From NCBI RefSeq assembly GCF_040939455.1, contig NC_134104.1, positions 147,038,501-147,102,500 on the forward strand: a stretch of 64,000 bases of DNA. Direction: 5' to 3'. Below are positions 1 through 17,512 of this stretch, one piece after another. The notes under the pieces were generated by a model. That model was not told where the DNA came from and made no database searches. It saw nothing but the letters and a program-made list of their open reading frames with translations. Source of the stretch: Microcebus murinus. Lineage: Eukaryota; Chordata; Mammalia; Primates; Cheirogaleidae. The position numbers were made by a program, and so were the translations under genes. Numbering within the stretch: position 1 is the first letter of the stretch; each line of letters begins with the position of its first letter.

Positions 1-4
1 TAGC

Positions 5-721
<717 letters not shown>

Positions 722-733
722 ATCTATTTCTGA

Positions 734-2183
734 ATCCTGCAGCAATCTAGATTGTCAGTCCTCTAAAGACCTCACCAGCACACAAGTCTCTGGACATAAG
801 ACATATTTTTAATCTTTTATCTTTTTTAAAAAAATTTACTTAATAGATGAACATCCTAGTACGAAAAAAATGGGTAAATGATATATGTACTCCCAGTTCA
901 CCAAACAAACAAAAACAGCAAATAGACAATAAAATAAGAAAAGATATTTTTAAAATACTGTCAATGTTTGAATATAGTTGTATCATCTTTTCCTTGTTAT
1001 AAGAATAAAAGGTAGAAACTTAAAAATTTCCCAAGGTCCTACATTTTCATTGGTTTTTCTGAAGCCAACAAATACCTTTCCCTTATCCCATCATAGTTTT
1101 TTCTTGTATCAGAAGAGCAACTTAGACTCACAATTTCAAAATAAAAACTAACTCAAAGAAAGAAGCACCAAAATATATCAACTTCTTTAGTCCCACTCTT
1201 AGTTTTCTTTGATTCCCATTATCCATGGTCTGATTTAATTTTGGCATTGAGCTCATGCTAATAACTGCAGCTGTCAGTATGATTATTAATATAATCTTAC
1301 TGTGATTGTTCCAGAGCTTGACATTTCTATATTTAGAAACAACATACTACCTCACAATTAAAACTAAAAATTTAAGGTAAAATGTTCTGATTTGCTCTGG
1401 AGTAATTTTTAAATTACATTATTCAAAGGAATGCATTTTCTTCTGTCTTCTCTGTAAAAAATAATAGGAAACAGAGGAATTTGAAAATGGAAGAACACGA
1501 GAAAGATCTTGAGGATGAAATGTGGTTCATCCGCCTCTGAATCTTGTTTTCATTTCATCAGTTGGATTGTAGGGTGGACCCTAAGAATTGGAGTTCTCTC
1601 TCATCAACATGTAACATAGCCAGCACCGCTGAATGTATCCAAACCCATCTGAACTATGTTAAGACTTTTGTAGTCCTAAACATTCTTGTTTTTGAGAGCC
1701 TCACTCAAAGTCTTATCAAATCTTTTAATGCACTCATATCATAAATATTTATTGAACATCTATATTATTCCAGGCATTGTTTTAGGGACTTGACATATAT
1801 TAGTGAACAAAACTAAGACCCCTGCCTTTGTGAAGCCTTCATTCTATATAATCTAATCCAACTAAAGAAGAGCCAGGTTGAATTGAGCTGAGTATAATTG
1901 AGTGGTTGGCATGTTATGTTAGGTAGACACTTATATTAGTTAGGTTAGTCCAGACTATGCTGAAGCAACAAACAATCCCAAAAATCTAAGTGGCTTAACG
2001 TAGCACAAGCTTATTTCTGACTCACTGAACATGCAGTGAGTGTAGTTGGAAGGTCCTCTGCTCCATGTGCACAGTTCCTTGGGAACTGAGAATTCACAAG
2101 GCATTACCATTTTGTAGCTGTACCATTGAGTATAGGTGACCTCTTTGATCTTCACAACTAGAAAGGAAGAAGCTGGAGACTCA
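734..2183. other. AT-rich intergenic DNA with ancient repeats
   Basis: No gene is visible. About 1755-1900 resembles an L2-type relic ('TTTATTGAACATCTATATTA', 'CCAGGCATTGTTTTAGGG'). About 1930-2183 is the left part of an older interspersed repeat that resumes after 4575. Its continuity across the insertion fixes the empty-site sequence of the L1/Alu insert. Confidence 0.5.
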
Positions 2184-2196
2184 TGCACTGAGTCTT

Positions 2197-4257
<2,061 letters not shown>

Positions 4258-4559
4258 TTTTTTTTTTTTTTTTTTTTGAGACAGAGTCTTGCTCTATCCT
4301 CTGGTCTAGAATGCTGTGGCATCATCCTAGCTCACAGCAACCTCAAACTCCTGGGCTGAAGCAATCCTACTGCCTCAGCATCCTGAGTAGCTGGGACTAC
4401 AGGCACACAGCACCATCCATATTCCGCTAATTTTTCTATTTTTAGTAGAGATGAGGTCTCACTCTGGCTCAGGCTGGTCTCAAACTCCTAATCTCAAATG
4501 ATCCCCACTTCAGCCTCCCAGAATGCTAGGATTACAGGTGTGAGCCACCACACCCAGCC
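4258..4559 (-). mobile_element. Alu fused to the 5' end of the truncated L1
   Basis: Antisense dimer with its T-stretch at 4258-4277 and its 5' end 'CACACCCAGCC' at 4559. It shares orientation with the L1 and abuts the right-hand 13-bp duplication of the composite insertion with a 2-base gap. It is more diverged than the Alu at 2913. Confidence 0.9.
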
Positions 4560-4574
4560 TGTGCACTGAGTCTT

Positions 4575-5725
4575 AAATACTTCATACCAGAAATAACAAA
4601 GTCCACCGCCAGTCTCACCCAATGGCCAGAAATAGCCACAGGCTCTGTCTAATGGCAAGGAGACTGGAAAATGTGGGAAAGCCCACAGATATTCATGAGT
4701 AGTAAATGTCTCTGCAATAAAACTTATTTAATATTTATTGATTTTATTTGTAGTTTTCCTTTTATATCCTAAAGCCAATACACTTTTTTCCAGTCTGAAA
4801 TATTTGCATGAAGAACTCATAGGCCCTAAGCAGTGTTCCTATAATTATAATAGTTTATATTTACTGAAAGCTTACTACATGCCAGGCATTGTTTTAGGTG
4901 CTTTATATATGTACATAAATGCACTGCTCATTTACTCTTCACAACAATGCTAGGATGCAGGTGCTATTCCTGTCCTCGTTCTACCACTGAGGAAATGGAG
5001 GTACAAAAAGGGTAAGTCACCTGCCCACGTCACACGACTGTAAACAACAGTGCCTCAGTTTGTGCCACCTAGTTACACTGTCTTTAGAACATAAAAAATA
5101 AACAGCCTGTGAGACATGCAGTATTTATCTTTTCTGCCCATACCGACACTTATGGTAACAATAATGAAAGAGGAGAGAAAAGAAAGAGGAAAAGCAAGCT
5201 CCTTCTGCCCAAGTCAAGACCAGTGGTGAGCAGTTCTCATTTTCTTTTGGGTGTGTTTCTATCCAGAACAGAGCTATAAAGAGACAGGAGAAACAAGAGG
5301 TGGCCCTCATCCTTGAAAAGCTGGGGATTACAGTACATTCTGCAGCCTGCCTGCATTGTGATAAAGTGGGATAAAGCACTTAGCCAACCAGTGCTGTCCT
5401 AATGGAGGTTATTTTGTCTCCAAATGAACATCTAATGTGATTAAAGAACGGAAGTTACTGAACAGATCATGTCCGCCAAGGCATCGATTTTCATTTTTTG
5501 TGCCAAGAACAAATATAAATGTAGTCAATTCACTCAAGATGTTGCCATACCCCAAACCTGGCAATTAGAGATTGCAGAGCATCCGTGACTCAGCACGTCC
5601 ATTTGCAGTGCATGTTGTTCATTTCTCGTTTTGTATTCAACGTGTCACCAAGAACAGCAAACAAGACTCAGCAGCACGTGAGCCTGCACTGACATGTGCA
5701 CACCCATTACCCAGACTGGGAAGCC
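4575..5725. other. Intergenic DNA with an L2/MIR relic
   Basis: The first 150 bases continue the older repeat interrupted at 2183. About 4850-5050 is L2/MIR-like ('CTTACTACATGCCAGGCATT', then 'ACTGAGGAAATGGAGG'). The rest is unremarkable and has no coding signal. Confidence 0.45.
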
Positions 5726-5985
5726 ATAGGCACAGTGCATATTGTGTGATTCCATTCATAGAAAGTTTGAAAACAGGCAAAGCTTATCTATGGTGATAGC
5801 CATCAGAATAGTGGTTACCCTTGGTATGAGGGTATAAGGAGGTATGAGAGAACATTCTGGAGAGATGAAATGTCCTATCTCTTGAACTAGGTAGTGTTTC
5901 ACATTAAAAAATCATCAGACTAAACGCTTAGAATTTGTGATTTATACTCTACCATATATAAAGTATATCTCAATAAACTTACCCT
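5726..5985 (+). mobile_element. Old L1M 3'-UTR fragment
   Basis: Contains the typical order 'TGATTCCATTCATAGAAA', 'CTATGGTGATAGCCATCAGA', 'GTGGTTACCC' and a terminal 'TATATCTCAATAAA', as in L1M 3' ends. The same pattern is seen at about 18,970-19,220. Confidence 0.6.
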
Positions 5986-6054
5986 TTCCCCTCCCTCACT
6001 AGAAATCACTAATGAGATAATGTACGATTGCACCGTAACAGGGTCAGACAAACC

Positions 6055-6150
6055 AGGAGTTACCTCCACCAGCTAATACCTGGTAAAGCTGGATGAACTT
6101 GGGCAAGTCATTTAATCTCTTTATGCCTCAATGTGCATAAAAAGGGGCTA
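6055..6150 (+). repeat. MIR-like relic
   Basis: 'AACTTGGGCAAGTCATTTAA' followed by 'TCTTTATGCCTCAATGTGC' matches the conserved core of MIR elements. Confidence 0.5.
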
Positions 6151-6224
6151 GTCAATGTGCCTCATCCAGATGCTCCTTCCCTACATCTCTTTTAGTCCTA
6201 GATACAAAAAACTCTATGCTGTAT

Positions 6225-6286
6225 TCAATATATGTACACGTACATGTATGCATATGTATGTGTATGTATGTGTGCATGTGTGTGTA

Positions 6287-6328
<42 letters not shown>
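6225..6328 (+). repeat. Compound TG/TATG and (TA)n microsatellite
   Basis: About 65 bases of alternating purine-pyrimidine TGTATG/TGTGTGCATG units run into about 17 uninterrupted TA dinucleotides (about 6293-6327). The tract is prone to slippage and to unusual helical forms. Confidence 0.9.
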
Positions 6329-6329
<1 letters not shown>

Positions 6330-9300
6330 GTTGCTGTTATTGTTCTTGTTTTATTGATAAATACAATAACCTTAATGGCCAATCAGTACTGGAAACAGAA
6401 TCATTATCATCCAACAACTTGTTCACCATTGCTAAGGGCAGGAAGAATTTAATCTTCAAACAGTCCCAAAGATGTACGGGAAATGGCCCAAAGAGGTGGA
6501 TACCTGGGGACCCAAGCTTGGGATTTGATTTTGAAGTTATGGAGATAAAAAGGCAAGAAACAGGGAGTGAGGGGAACCCCACAGCTCTGGGAGCTGCGCA
6601 CCTAGCCACAGCCACCACCAGGCCATGGTGTTTGGCTGTCTAGCTGTACAGCTCCCTGGTTGTAGTCCTCACGAATCGTGCCCCTTACAGTCATGTTGTG
6701 CAGGATCACTATGAAAGGGGCCATTCAAAGACTGAGGTCTTTCCAGGTGACTGTCTACCTTTTCTGAAAGGAGAACTTCTCAGGCCAGAACCTCACCTTG
6801 GCTGCATCAACTGGTGATTTCTCAAAGGAGCCAAGACCATCGCTGCAGTGGGTCTTTGTCCTGTTCCTATCTGAGAGAACTTACACCCAGGGGTGCCCCT
6901 GGAGGGCCCTGGGAGTGGAAGTGTCACACCCTGCAATTATACTTGGGGGTATGGGGGCTCCTGAGCTGAGTCATGTTAGTGACACACACACCCCACCTCG
7001 TATCTACTGATAGTAATATTATTATTAATGTTGTTAAAACCTCTAACTGTGGCTCATTTGGGGCTTGGATATAGCAAAATACTGTGAGGTCGCACAGAAA
7101 GGGCTGGGACAAAGGACTGAGGGCTTATGCCAGAACTCATCAATATCTGCACTTTTTAAATTTATAAGGGTTCAGAAAATGAAATCCTTTATGCAAACGT
7201 TTTGTAAATTTTTCTGTCCCTTCATTAACAAGTGAACTATAAGGTGAAAGGATCATAACCCCAAATTATTAAAAAATGGTGAACCAAAATAAAAACAATT
7301 AATAAAAATAGTTTTATCCTAAGAGGCAATACGAAGGCAATAACATGTCTCACCCCATCTGTTTCAGCCAAGGGAACACTTACAAGGGCTCACAGGTCCT
7401 CCTGGAGAGGAGACCTAGGTCTTTGGACCTTGAGGGGATAGGAAGAGGATGGTTTCCTCTTCCATGGACACCCTATTTTCTTCCTTATAAAAACATGCTA
7501 ATTTCAGAAAGAGAAAAAAAAATGATTGCCTAGCTATAAGAAATGAATTCAATGGGGCAATTCATCCATTTCTCTCACTCTTTTTTCTTTGGCCTTTTTA
7601 AAGGCCAAAGAATTTTGAATTCTTTTACAAAATTCCTAGCAGAGTTGTTATCAAAATTGATCGTTTAGGCAATTTTTAAAAAATTTCCCAAAAGGGATTG
7701 GCTGGAATTTTCGTAAATATCTATATGCATCCTAGATTCACCCTGGGAAAACTAGACTTAGAGAATCTCAAAAATACATGGACATGAGAGAGAAGGGATT
7801 AATGATGAAAATTCTTCTTTGACATGTTCTTTTGTATTTCTCAAAGTGGATATGTGTAAGAATATACATGTGTATATTTTAATGTTACTATTATTTGGGG
7901 ATATTTCATAAAATCAGATGAGCCTACAACTCTCAGTGTAACTGTCACAATCATTAAAACATTATTTAGTTTTCTTGAAAAAATTGATTTACCAAATGAT
8001 AAACCACCTTCCACAGGTCAAAATAACACTGAAGCTGATATTCACTGAGCCCTTATTATGTGTCAAGCCTTAAGTACTTTACATCATTTGGTTAGTTAAT
8101 CCTCAAAAAACTCTGAGTTATATATATAATCCTCAAAAAACCCTATTTTTAAATAAACTCTGTGAGTTATACAATCCTCAAAAAATCTTTTTATAGACAG
8201 AGTAATTTATAAGGAATTTACACAGAAACCAAAGCAACAAGGAGTTGAATAAGTAACTCCATGTCACCCTGCAGGTAAGGAATGTAGCATTAACTCACAG
8301 CAGCCTGTCCTTAGAGCACAGTTCTGACTACCTACGTTAACTATACTGGTTAGTCAGCTGCTTCGTAATTATTATAACAGTTCTTTATCTGAGGCTCTCA
8401 CAACAGGTGAATCTGGACATTTGGGCAGGAATTCAGCTCAGTCCAAGTCAATAAACATGGCATCTACTATGCTCCAAGGTAGGAACTGGGACTAAGAGGC
8501 TCTCAAGGAGTTTGCAGTCTAATGGAGGACAAAGAAGACATTTATCACTTAACACCAGACACCATGGGATAAGTAATAGAAGAGAACAAAAGGCAGTGAG
8601 TTAGATCTTCTGTAGATATAGGAGACTGAGGTGATGTGGAAAGTTCTCTCTCCCAGACAAATACATAGAAATGCTGCATAAAACATGACAACAAACAAAT
8701 TGTTAATACATAGCTGAAGTCAAAGCAAGGAAAGGGAATTCCCAGGTGACATAAACAGAGAGAGAATTCAAGGCCAAAAAGATAAGCATAAGCTCAAAGT
8801 CACTGTGGCCCAAGGGGATTTTAGACCCAAATAAAGACCTTAAAGGTTGGTTGATGGAATTCCAAGAGACATGAGGGTAAGATAGCTGGAGGGAATCCCC
8901 AATATAAATCCCAGATCTTGTAAGAACTTCCTTACATTTAATAAGTTTGCTTGAAAAATTATATCTACTAGACCAAGAAAGAAGCAAGGAAACTTCTTTT
9001 TGAGACCATGAGTTGGGGGAAAAAAATGTCACTTTCAAGAAATCAAAACCCTTGGCCTGTGTCATACTCCAATAAAGAGTCTGAATTTATATATCTGTAT
9101 TGTGCCAAAAATGTAAGCCAAGAAATTATATGAAACCCAGACCAAGATCCTTGAGGTCCCTAGGCCTGCTGCAAAAGAAAATTGAAAATTATAGAGAAAT
9201 TCATAACCCAGAGTCCACAAAACTTCCACTAAGAAAACAATCCACTCAGAAGATGACTTCATGATCAAAGATTGCAAAGAGTAAAAGGAAGGATATCACT

Positions 9301-9386
9301 ATGAAGCAAAATCAGCTAATTCAGCAAATAAATTAGTACTAGAAGTACTTAGAAATAAATACAAAAAATTGCAGATTAGGATTAAG
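6329..9386. other. Intergenic DNA without genes
   Basis: Mostly AT-rich, apparently unique sequence. L2/MIR-like patches occur at about 8030-8100 ('CCTTATTATGTGTCAAGCC') and 8440-8600. A perfect 11-bp inverted repeat lies at 7587-7610, and three copies of 'AATCCTCAAAAAA' lie at 8098-8185. I see no exon, RNA gene or promoter. Confidence 0.5.
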
Positions 9387-11784
9387 AAAGGAAGGATAGA
9401 GTATACTTCACCAGTGTATGTTTTTGTCCATATTATAGGTACATGGCTTTATTTCTATGTTGTCTATTCTCTTCTATTGATCTCTGTGTGTATTTTTATA
9501 CCAATATCATGCTGTTTTGGTTACTGCAGTCTTGTAGTATATTTCAAAGTCAGGTAATGTGATGCTTCTAGCTTTGTTCTTTTTGCTTAGAATAACTTTA
9601 ACTATTTGGGCTCTTTTTTGGTTCCATATGAATTTTAGGATTGTTTTTTCTTATTCTGTGAAAAATGACATTAGTGTTTTGATAGAAATTGCATTGAATT
9701 GGCAGCTTGTTTGGGCAGTATGGTCATTTTCACAATAATGATTCTTCCAATCTGTGAGCATTGAATGTTTTCCAATTGTTTGTGTCATATACAATTTCTT
9801 TAATTCGTGTTTTGTAGGTTTGTTGGGCAGAGATTTTTCACTTCCTTGGTTAAATATATTCCTAAGTATTTTAAATTTTCTGTAGCTATTGTAAATGCAA
9901 TTGAGTTCTTGATTTAGTTCTAATCTTGATTGTTATTGGTGTATAGAAATGCTACTGATTTTTGTACATTGATTTTGTTACCTGAGACTTTACTGAATTC
10001 ATTTATCAAATCTAGGAGTCTTTTGGAGGAGTGTTTAGGGTTTTCTAGGTATAAGATCATATCATAACCAGAGATAATTTGACTTCCTCTTTTCTGATTT
10101 GGATGCCTTTTATTTCTTTTTCTTGCCTGATTGCTCTGGTTAGGACTTCCAGTCTATGTTGAATAGGTGTAGGATAGGCATCCCTGTCTTGTTCCATTTC
10201 TTAGGGAAAATGTTTTCAACTTTTCCCCATTCAATATGATGTTGGCTGCAGTTTTGTCATATGTGGTTTTATTATTTTGCGCTATGTTCCTTCTGTGCCT
10301 AGTTGGTTGAGAGTTTTTAATTATGAAGGGATGCTGAATTTTATTGAATGCTTTTCTGTGTCTATTGAGATAATCATATGGTTTTTGTTTTTAATTCTGT
10401 ATGTGCTGAATCGCATTTATTGATTTGCATGTGTTGAACCATTCTTGCATCCCTGGAATAAAACCTAATTGATCGTGGTGTATTACCTTTTTGATGTGTT
10501 CTTCAATTCAGTTTGCTAGTATTTTGTTGAAGATTTTGTATCTGTGTTCATCAGGGCTATTGTTCTGTAGTTTTCTCTTTTTATCACGTCCTTTCCTGGC
10601 TTTTGTATCAAGGTGATATCAGCTTTGTAGAATGAGTTAAGGAGGATTCCCTTCTTTTGATCTTTTGAACAGTTTCTGTTGAATTAGTAGCAGTTCTTTG
10701 CATGTCTGATAGAATTCAGCTGTGAATATGTCTGGTTCTGGGCTTTTTTTCTTGGGAATTTTTTTTTATTATTGATTCAATCTCACTACTCATTATTGGC
10801 CTGTTTAGGATTTCTATTTCTTCCTGATTTAAGCTTAGAAGGTTGTATGTTTCCAGGAATTTATTCATTTCCTGTAGGTTTTCTACGTTGTGGGCATAGA
10901 GATGTTTATAGCAGTCTCAGATGATCTTTTATATTTCTGTGCTATCAGTTATAATGTCTCCCTTTTCATTTTTGATTGAGCTTATTAAATCTTCTCTCTT
11001 CTTTTCTGGGTTAATCTGCTAGCAGTCTGCAAATTTTGTTTATCTTTTCAAAGAACCAACTTTTCATTTCAATGCCTTAGGCAAAGAGTTTATGACTAAG
11101 ACCTCAAAAACAAATGCAACAAAACCAAAATTAAACAAATAGGACTTAATTAAAGTAAAAAGCTTCTGCACATCAAAAGAAATAATCAATAGAGCAAATA
11201 GACAACCTGTAGAATGGGAGAGAATATTTACATCTATGCATCTGACAAAGGACTAATATCCAAAATCTACAAGGAACTCAAACATCTGAACAAGAAAAAA
11301 ACAAATAACCCATTAAAAGTGGGCAAAGAACCTGAACAGACATTTTTCCAAAGAAGACATACAAACTGCAAAAAGAAACCATCAAAAAAAATGCTCAACA
11401 TCACTAATCATCAGGGAAATGCAAATAAAAACCACAGTGAGATACCATCTTAATCCTGTCAGATTAGCTATTATTAAAAAGTAAAAAAAAATAACAAATA
11501 TTGGTGTGGATGTGGGGAAAATGAAACACTTATACACTGTTGGTGGGTGTGCAAATTAGTACAACTTCTATGGAAAACAGTATGGAGATTTCTCAATGAA
11601 CTAAAAATAGATCTACCATTCAATCTAGCAATCCCACTACTGGGTATCTACCCAAAGGAAAAGAAATCATTATATTAAAAAGATACCTGCACTCATGTTT
11701 ATTGCAGCACTATTCATAATAGCAAAGATATGGAACCAACCTAAGTGCCCATTAACCTATGATTAGATAAAGAAAATGTGATGT

Positions 11785-11786
<2 letters not shown>

Positions 11787-11823
<37 letters not shown>
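11787..11823 (+). repeat. (AC)n microsatellite inside L1
   Basis: About 18 perfect AC units interrupt the L1 3' region at a point where L1 elements carry a short 'GTGTACACA'-like seed. Confidence 0.95.
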
Positions 11824-11825
<2 letters not shown>

Positions 11826-11871
11826 AATACTACTCAGGCATGAAAAAAGAATCTAATAATGTCTTTTTATT

Positions 11872-12499
<628 letters not shown>

Positions 12500-12994
12500 T
12501 AATATTTTTTGCAAAAACTTAGATGGAACTGGAGTCCATTATCCTAGGTGAAGTATCTAGGAATGAAACATCAAAGACCACATGCTCTCACAAGTGGGAG
12601 CTAAACTATGGGTACACATGTTCATACAGAGTAGAATAATAGACATTGGAAACTCCAAAAGGTGGGAGGTTGAAAGGGGGATGAGGAATGAACAATTGCC
12701 TGTTGGGTACAATATATACTATGTTGGTGATGAGTATACTAAAAGCCCAGACTTCACCACTACACGATATATACATGTAACAAAACTGCACTTGTACCCC
12801 TTAAATTTATATAAATAAATTTTTTTAAAAAAAAAGGAAGGCTAAACAGAATTGAAAAAAAAAGCAAGCAGAAATTCTAGAAATAAAAACATGGTAGTAA
12901 TAAATTTTTTTAAATTGTTGACTAATTTAGGTTATAAAGACCCAGCTAAAGAGGATATTATTGAGCTGGAAGATTGATAGAAGGAAATTATTGA

Positions 12995-13450
12995 TAAAGA
13001 CTTTATCCTAGATCAAAGTATAATCAGCCTTCTCTGAGTCCTCTTCTTGATTAGGCCCCAATCTTAGCCCCATTCTGTCTTTGTCTAGCCTAGACCAGTT
13101 TTAGCAATGATCCTGCTAAGTCATCCCCCAATTCTTGATAGCTGATCAAGCTCCTCATCCCCCATCTTTGATGTATAAATCCTTAGCCTCCCTTTAGCAA
13201 AAACCTGTTAGGCCAGTTAATCAAGAATCCTCCTACCCTTGATGTCTCCTGTGAGTCATTTTATTATCCTTCCCCTGACCCCCTCACTTTGCTTGTTGGC
13301 TGTAGATCTCCAGCTGTCTTTGCTGTGTTTGGAGTTGAGTGCAACTTCTCTCTCCTATTGCAATTGTCATGATTCCTATTGCAATAGTCTTCAGTAGAGT
13401 CTTCCTTACTGTTTTAACAAGTGTCAGAATAATTTTTTGTTAACATTATC
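12995..13450 (+). mobile_element. Probable solo LTR of an endogenous retrovirus
   Basis: The stretch differs in composition from its AT-rich surroundings. It has a TATA-like 'ATGTATAAATCCTTAGCC' (about 13,171), a pyrimidine-rich centre and a repeated 'CCTATTGCAAT'. It ends in 'CTTCCTTACTGTTTTAACAA', which resembles the R/U5 part of class I LTRs. No internal retroviral region adjoins it. I cannot place the exact TG...CA ends or a flanking duplication. Confidence 0.4.
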
Positions 13451-14220
13451 CAGAATGTAACACAGACACACTTTTTAAAAATTAAAGGCATGGGGGAGAG
13501 AGAAGAAGGCCCAACATGGCTTCTCATTGGCATTCCAGAGGAAGAGAATAGAACCTATAAGGCAGGGGTAATATTTTTAGAGAGAAAAGCTGAGAAGTTT
13601 CCAAAATTAGGTATGAATTTTCATATAAAAGAATTACACAGTGTCGAAGAGAAAAAAATTAAACCAAATTACTAATTCATTATACTGAAGTGACATATTA
13701 AAAATGATGAAAAACTTTAAAACCATCCAAAAAGAAAGCATAGGTTATCTCAAATGGAACTATAATTAGGCTGATAGCACTTATCATCAGCAACAATAAA
13801 TGCCAGAAGACAATTTAATATCTTCAGAGTGCTGAAGGAAAATAACTATCAGCATTCAATCCTATACCAACTAGATTATTAGTCAAGAGTAAAGATGAAA
13901 ACCACTTATTTTAAGTCACTAAGGTCTGGAGTAATTTTGTTATACAGCAATAGTTATTTAACACACTAATGGAGAGATGTCAAAAAAGATACAAGAGCCT
14001 GCTTGAAGAGATTATCACTGACCTAATAGAGAGCAATTTGAGCAATTAAGTATGAATAAGACTGAAAATGATTGAGACATATCAAATTATGTAGATAATG
14101 TGATTGATTGATATACAGATGCAAAGTAAAAATCATTTATCCTGCCTCACCTGTACAAAATGTATCTCAAGGTAACCAAATAGTTGATAAATGAAAGTTC
14201 TTCTTTATATTAAAAAAAAA
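13451..14220. other. AT-rich intergenic DNA, probably old L1M sequence
   Basis: No gene is seen. The last part (about 14,120-14,200, 'TCCTGCCTCACCTGTACAAA', 'ATAGTTGATAAATGAAAG') resembles the block at about 48,085-48,190. Both are probably old L1M 3'-region copies, and the SFT2D1 retrocopy landed in this one. Confidence 0.4.
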
Positions 14221-15335
<1,115 letters not shown>

Positions 15336-17092
15336 AAATTAGTCAACAAAAATAATACAATTAAAAGCAAAGCATTTTGTAAGGCCTGATGAAATAATGG
15401 ATCTAGGAAATGATCATCAAAATCCTCTGGAGCCCTTCAGTTAGTGGTTCATGGGAAGTATGTACAATGCAAGAATCAGGCCAATATTGAACCCACTGCT
15501 CAATCTTAGCATCTCACAAAAAGAGCAACAGATATTATGTACCTTGTGATATGGTATAATAAATAGCAAATACAAAGAACCACATATAAAGTATTCTTGC
15601 CAAAAACAACTGAACCTCAGTCCAATCAAGCTTCTAGATCTAACTATTAAGTTTGTGGGATTATGACACCACAAGAAAGTAATCAGCCAAATCTAGAATG
15701 TGGGACCATCTAGAACACCAGTGGCCCAGTTTGTCCAGTAAATCAACAACATGTGGGAGGAAAGGGTAGTGATAGGGGACTGTAATAAAATTTAGGAAAA
15801 CTTAAGAGCTATAACAATGAAATGCAATATATGGACATTGTTTGGATCCTGATTCAAATAAACCAACTATAAAATGATGATAATTATATATACAATTACT
15901 GTTAACTCTGGATGTGGAAGGGAATAGGAGTTATTTTTTAATTTTCTTTTCAGTTTACTTACCAGTGAAACTTACCAGTGAAGTGACATAATGTTTGAGA
16001 TTTGTTTTAGAAGGCTGCAAAAGGAAAAGTTGAGGAAGTATAAAGGAAGCAAGGTTGACAGTGTTATCAAAGCTAGATTATACTACACTATTTTCTTTAT
16101 TTTTGTACATTGCTGAAGATTTCCATAGTAAAAAATTTTTAATAGAGGCAATGGAGAGCAAAGAGGTTGTAATTGTAACAGTTGAATGTAAAAATAAATC
16201 ATTAAATGTCTTGTACAGAAGAATTCTAAATAACTTACATAGATATGCTGCTCTCCAAGAGGTGGAACAAACTTCCCACGCCTGAAGTGTGGGATGCTCA
16301 TAGTGACTTCTAAGAAGCACAGTTTGGAAAAGGAGGGAAAAAAGTAACATTGCAGTGGAGAACTCTGCCAAGGACGATGTCAGGCAGGGGAGTGACCTCA
16401 GCCTCATCAGAGACAAGCTGCGTTGACAGCATGCACTCTCCATACCATGTGATGCGAGTGGCCCGTCACCTTTGTGGTCTTTACTCCCCAGACTCATGAC
16501 CCCTGTCTAACCATGAGCAAAACACAAGACGAATCCAAATGAAAAGACATTCTACCAAATGCTTGACCATTGTTTCTCAAACTTGTCGAGGTCATCCAAA
16601 ACAAAGAAAATCTGAGAAAAGATCACAATCTAGAGGAGCCTAAAGAGACATGATGATTGTATGTAATGTGGCATCTTGAATGTGATCCTGGGATAAAAAA
16701 AAAAAAAAAAAGGTGGGGACATTTGGTAAAAACTAAAGAAATCTGAATAAACATAGACTGTGATTCATAATAATGTATTGATACTGACTTTTTGCTATGA
16801 CAAATGTGCCACACTCACGTGAACAACAGGGAAAACTGGGTACAGGGTACACAGGAACACTCTGTAACATTTTAGCAGCTTTTCTATAAAACTAAAACTA
16901 TCCTAAAATAAGAAATAATTGACTACTTCTGTAAAAGTAAAAAAATACAAAAGTAAAGTTAAAGTATCTCAAAATCACTGATTAGATCAAAGTCACTGGG
17001 GAGTGGATGTCAGGTGTAGTTATTTTTTTTTTTTTAAGGTGCTGGGGAAGATGTCAGGGGAGAAAGAGACAGAAAGAGAAATATATAGATAT
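15336..17092. other. Intergenic DNA with old L1M 3'-end pieces
   Basis: Patches such as 'TTTGGATCCTGATTCAAATA' (about 15,841) and 'GGGAAAACTGGGTACAGGGT' followed by 'CTTTTCTATAAAACTAAAAC' (about 16,830-16,900) match old L1M 3' UTRs. The rest is unassigned and non-coding. Confidence 0.45.
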
Positions 17093-17272
17093 TATAGACT
17101 AAATTGTGCTCCTCCAATATTTACATGTTGATGCTCTAATCCCCAGTGTGACTGCATTTGAACACAGGGCCTTTAGAGAGATAAAGTTAATTGAGGTCAT
17201 AAGGCTGGTTTCCTAATCTGATAAATTTCCTGTCCTTACTAGAGTAGGAAGAGACACCAAAGCAGTCCCTGT

Positions 17273-17327
<55 letters not shown>

Positions 17328-17512
17328 AGGCCTTGCAAAGACACAGGGAGAAGATGGCCATCTGCAAGCCAGGAAGAGAGAACTCACCAAAACTAACCCT
17401 AATGGCACCTTGATCTTGGACTTCTGGCCTCCAGAACTGTGAAAACATAAATTTCCATTGTTTAAGCTGCCCAGTCTGTGGCATTTTGTTATGGTAGCAG
17501 GAGCAGACTGAT
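17093..17512 (+). mobile_element. Solo MaLR-type LTR (MLT1/MST group)
   Basis: Shows the conserved MaLR order 'AAATTGTGCTCCTCC', 'TTGATGCTCTAATCCCCAG', 'GGGCCTTTAGAGAG', 'AGAAGATGGCCATCTGCAAG', 'CACCTTGATCTTGGACTTC', 'CCTCCAGAACTGTG' and terminal 'TTTTGTTATGGTAGCAG'. Only the LTR is present, with no internal region. Confidence 0.8.
17274..17323 (+). repeat. (CA)n microsatellite inside the MaLR LTR
   Basis: Twenty-five uninterrupted CA units at the point where MaLR LTRs normally carry a short purine/CA-rich stretch. Confidence 0.95.

Noticed and set aside
6155..6643. 162-codon ORF with an Ile-Tyr repeat
   Set aside because: Created by the (TA)n/TG microsatellite; the remainder resembles no protein.
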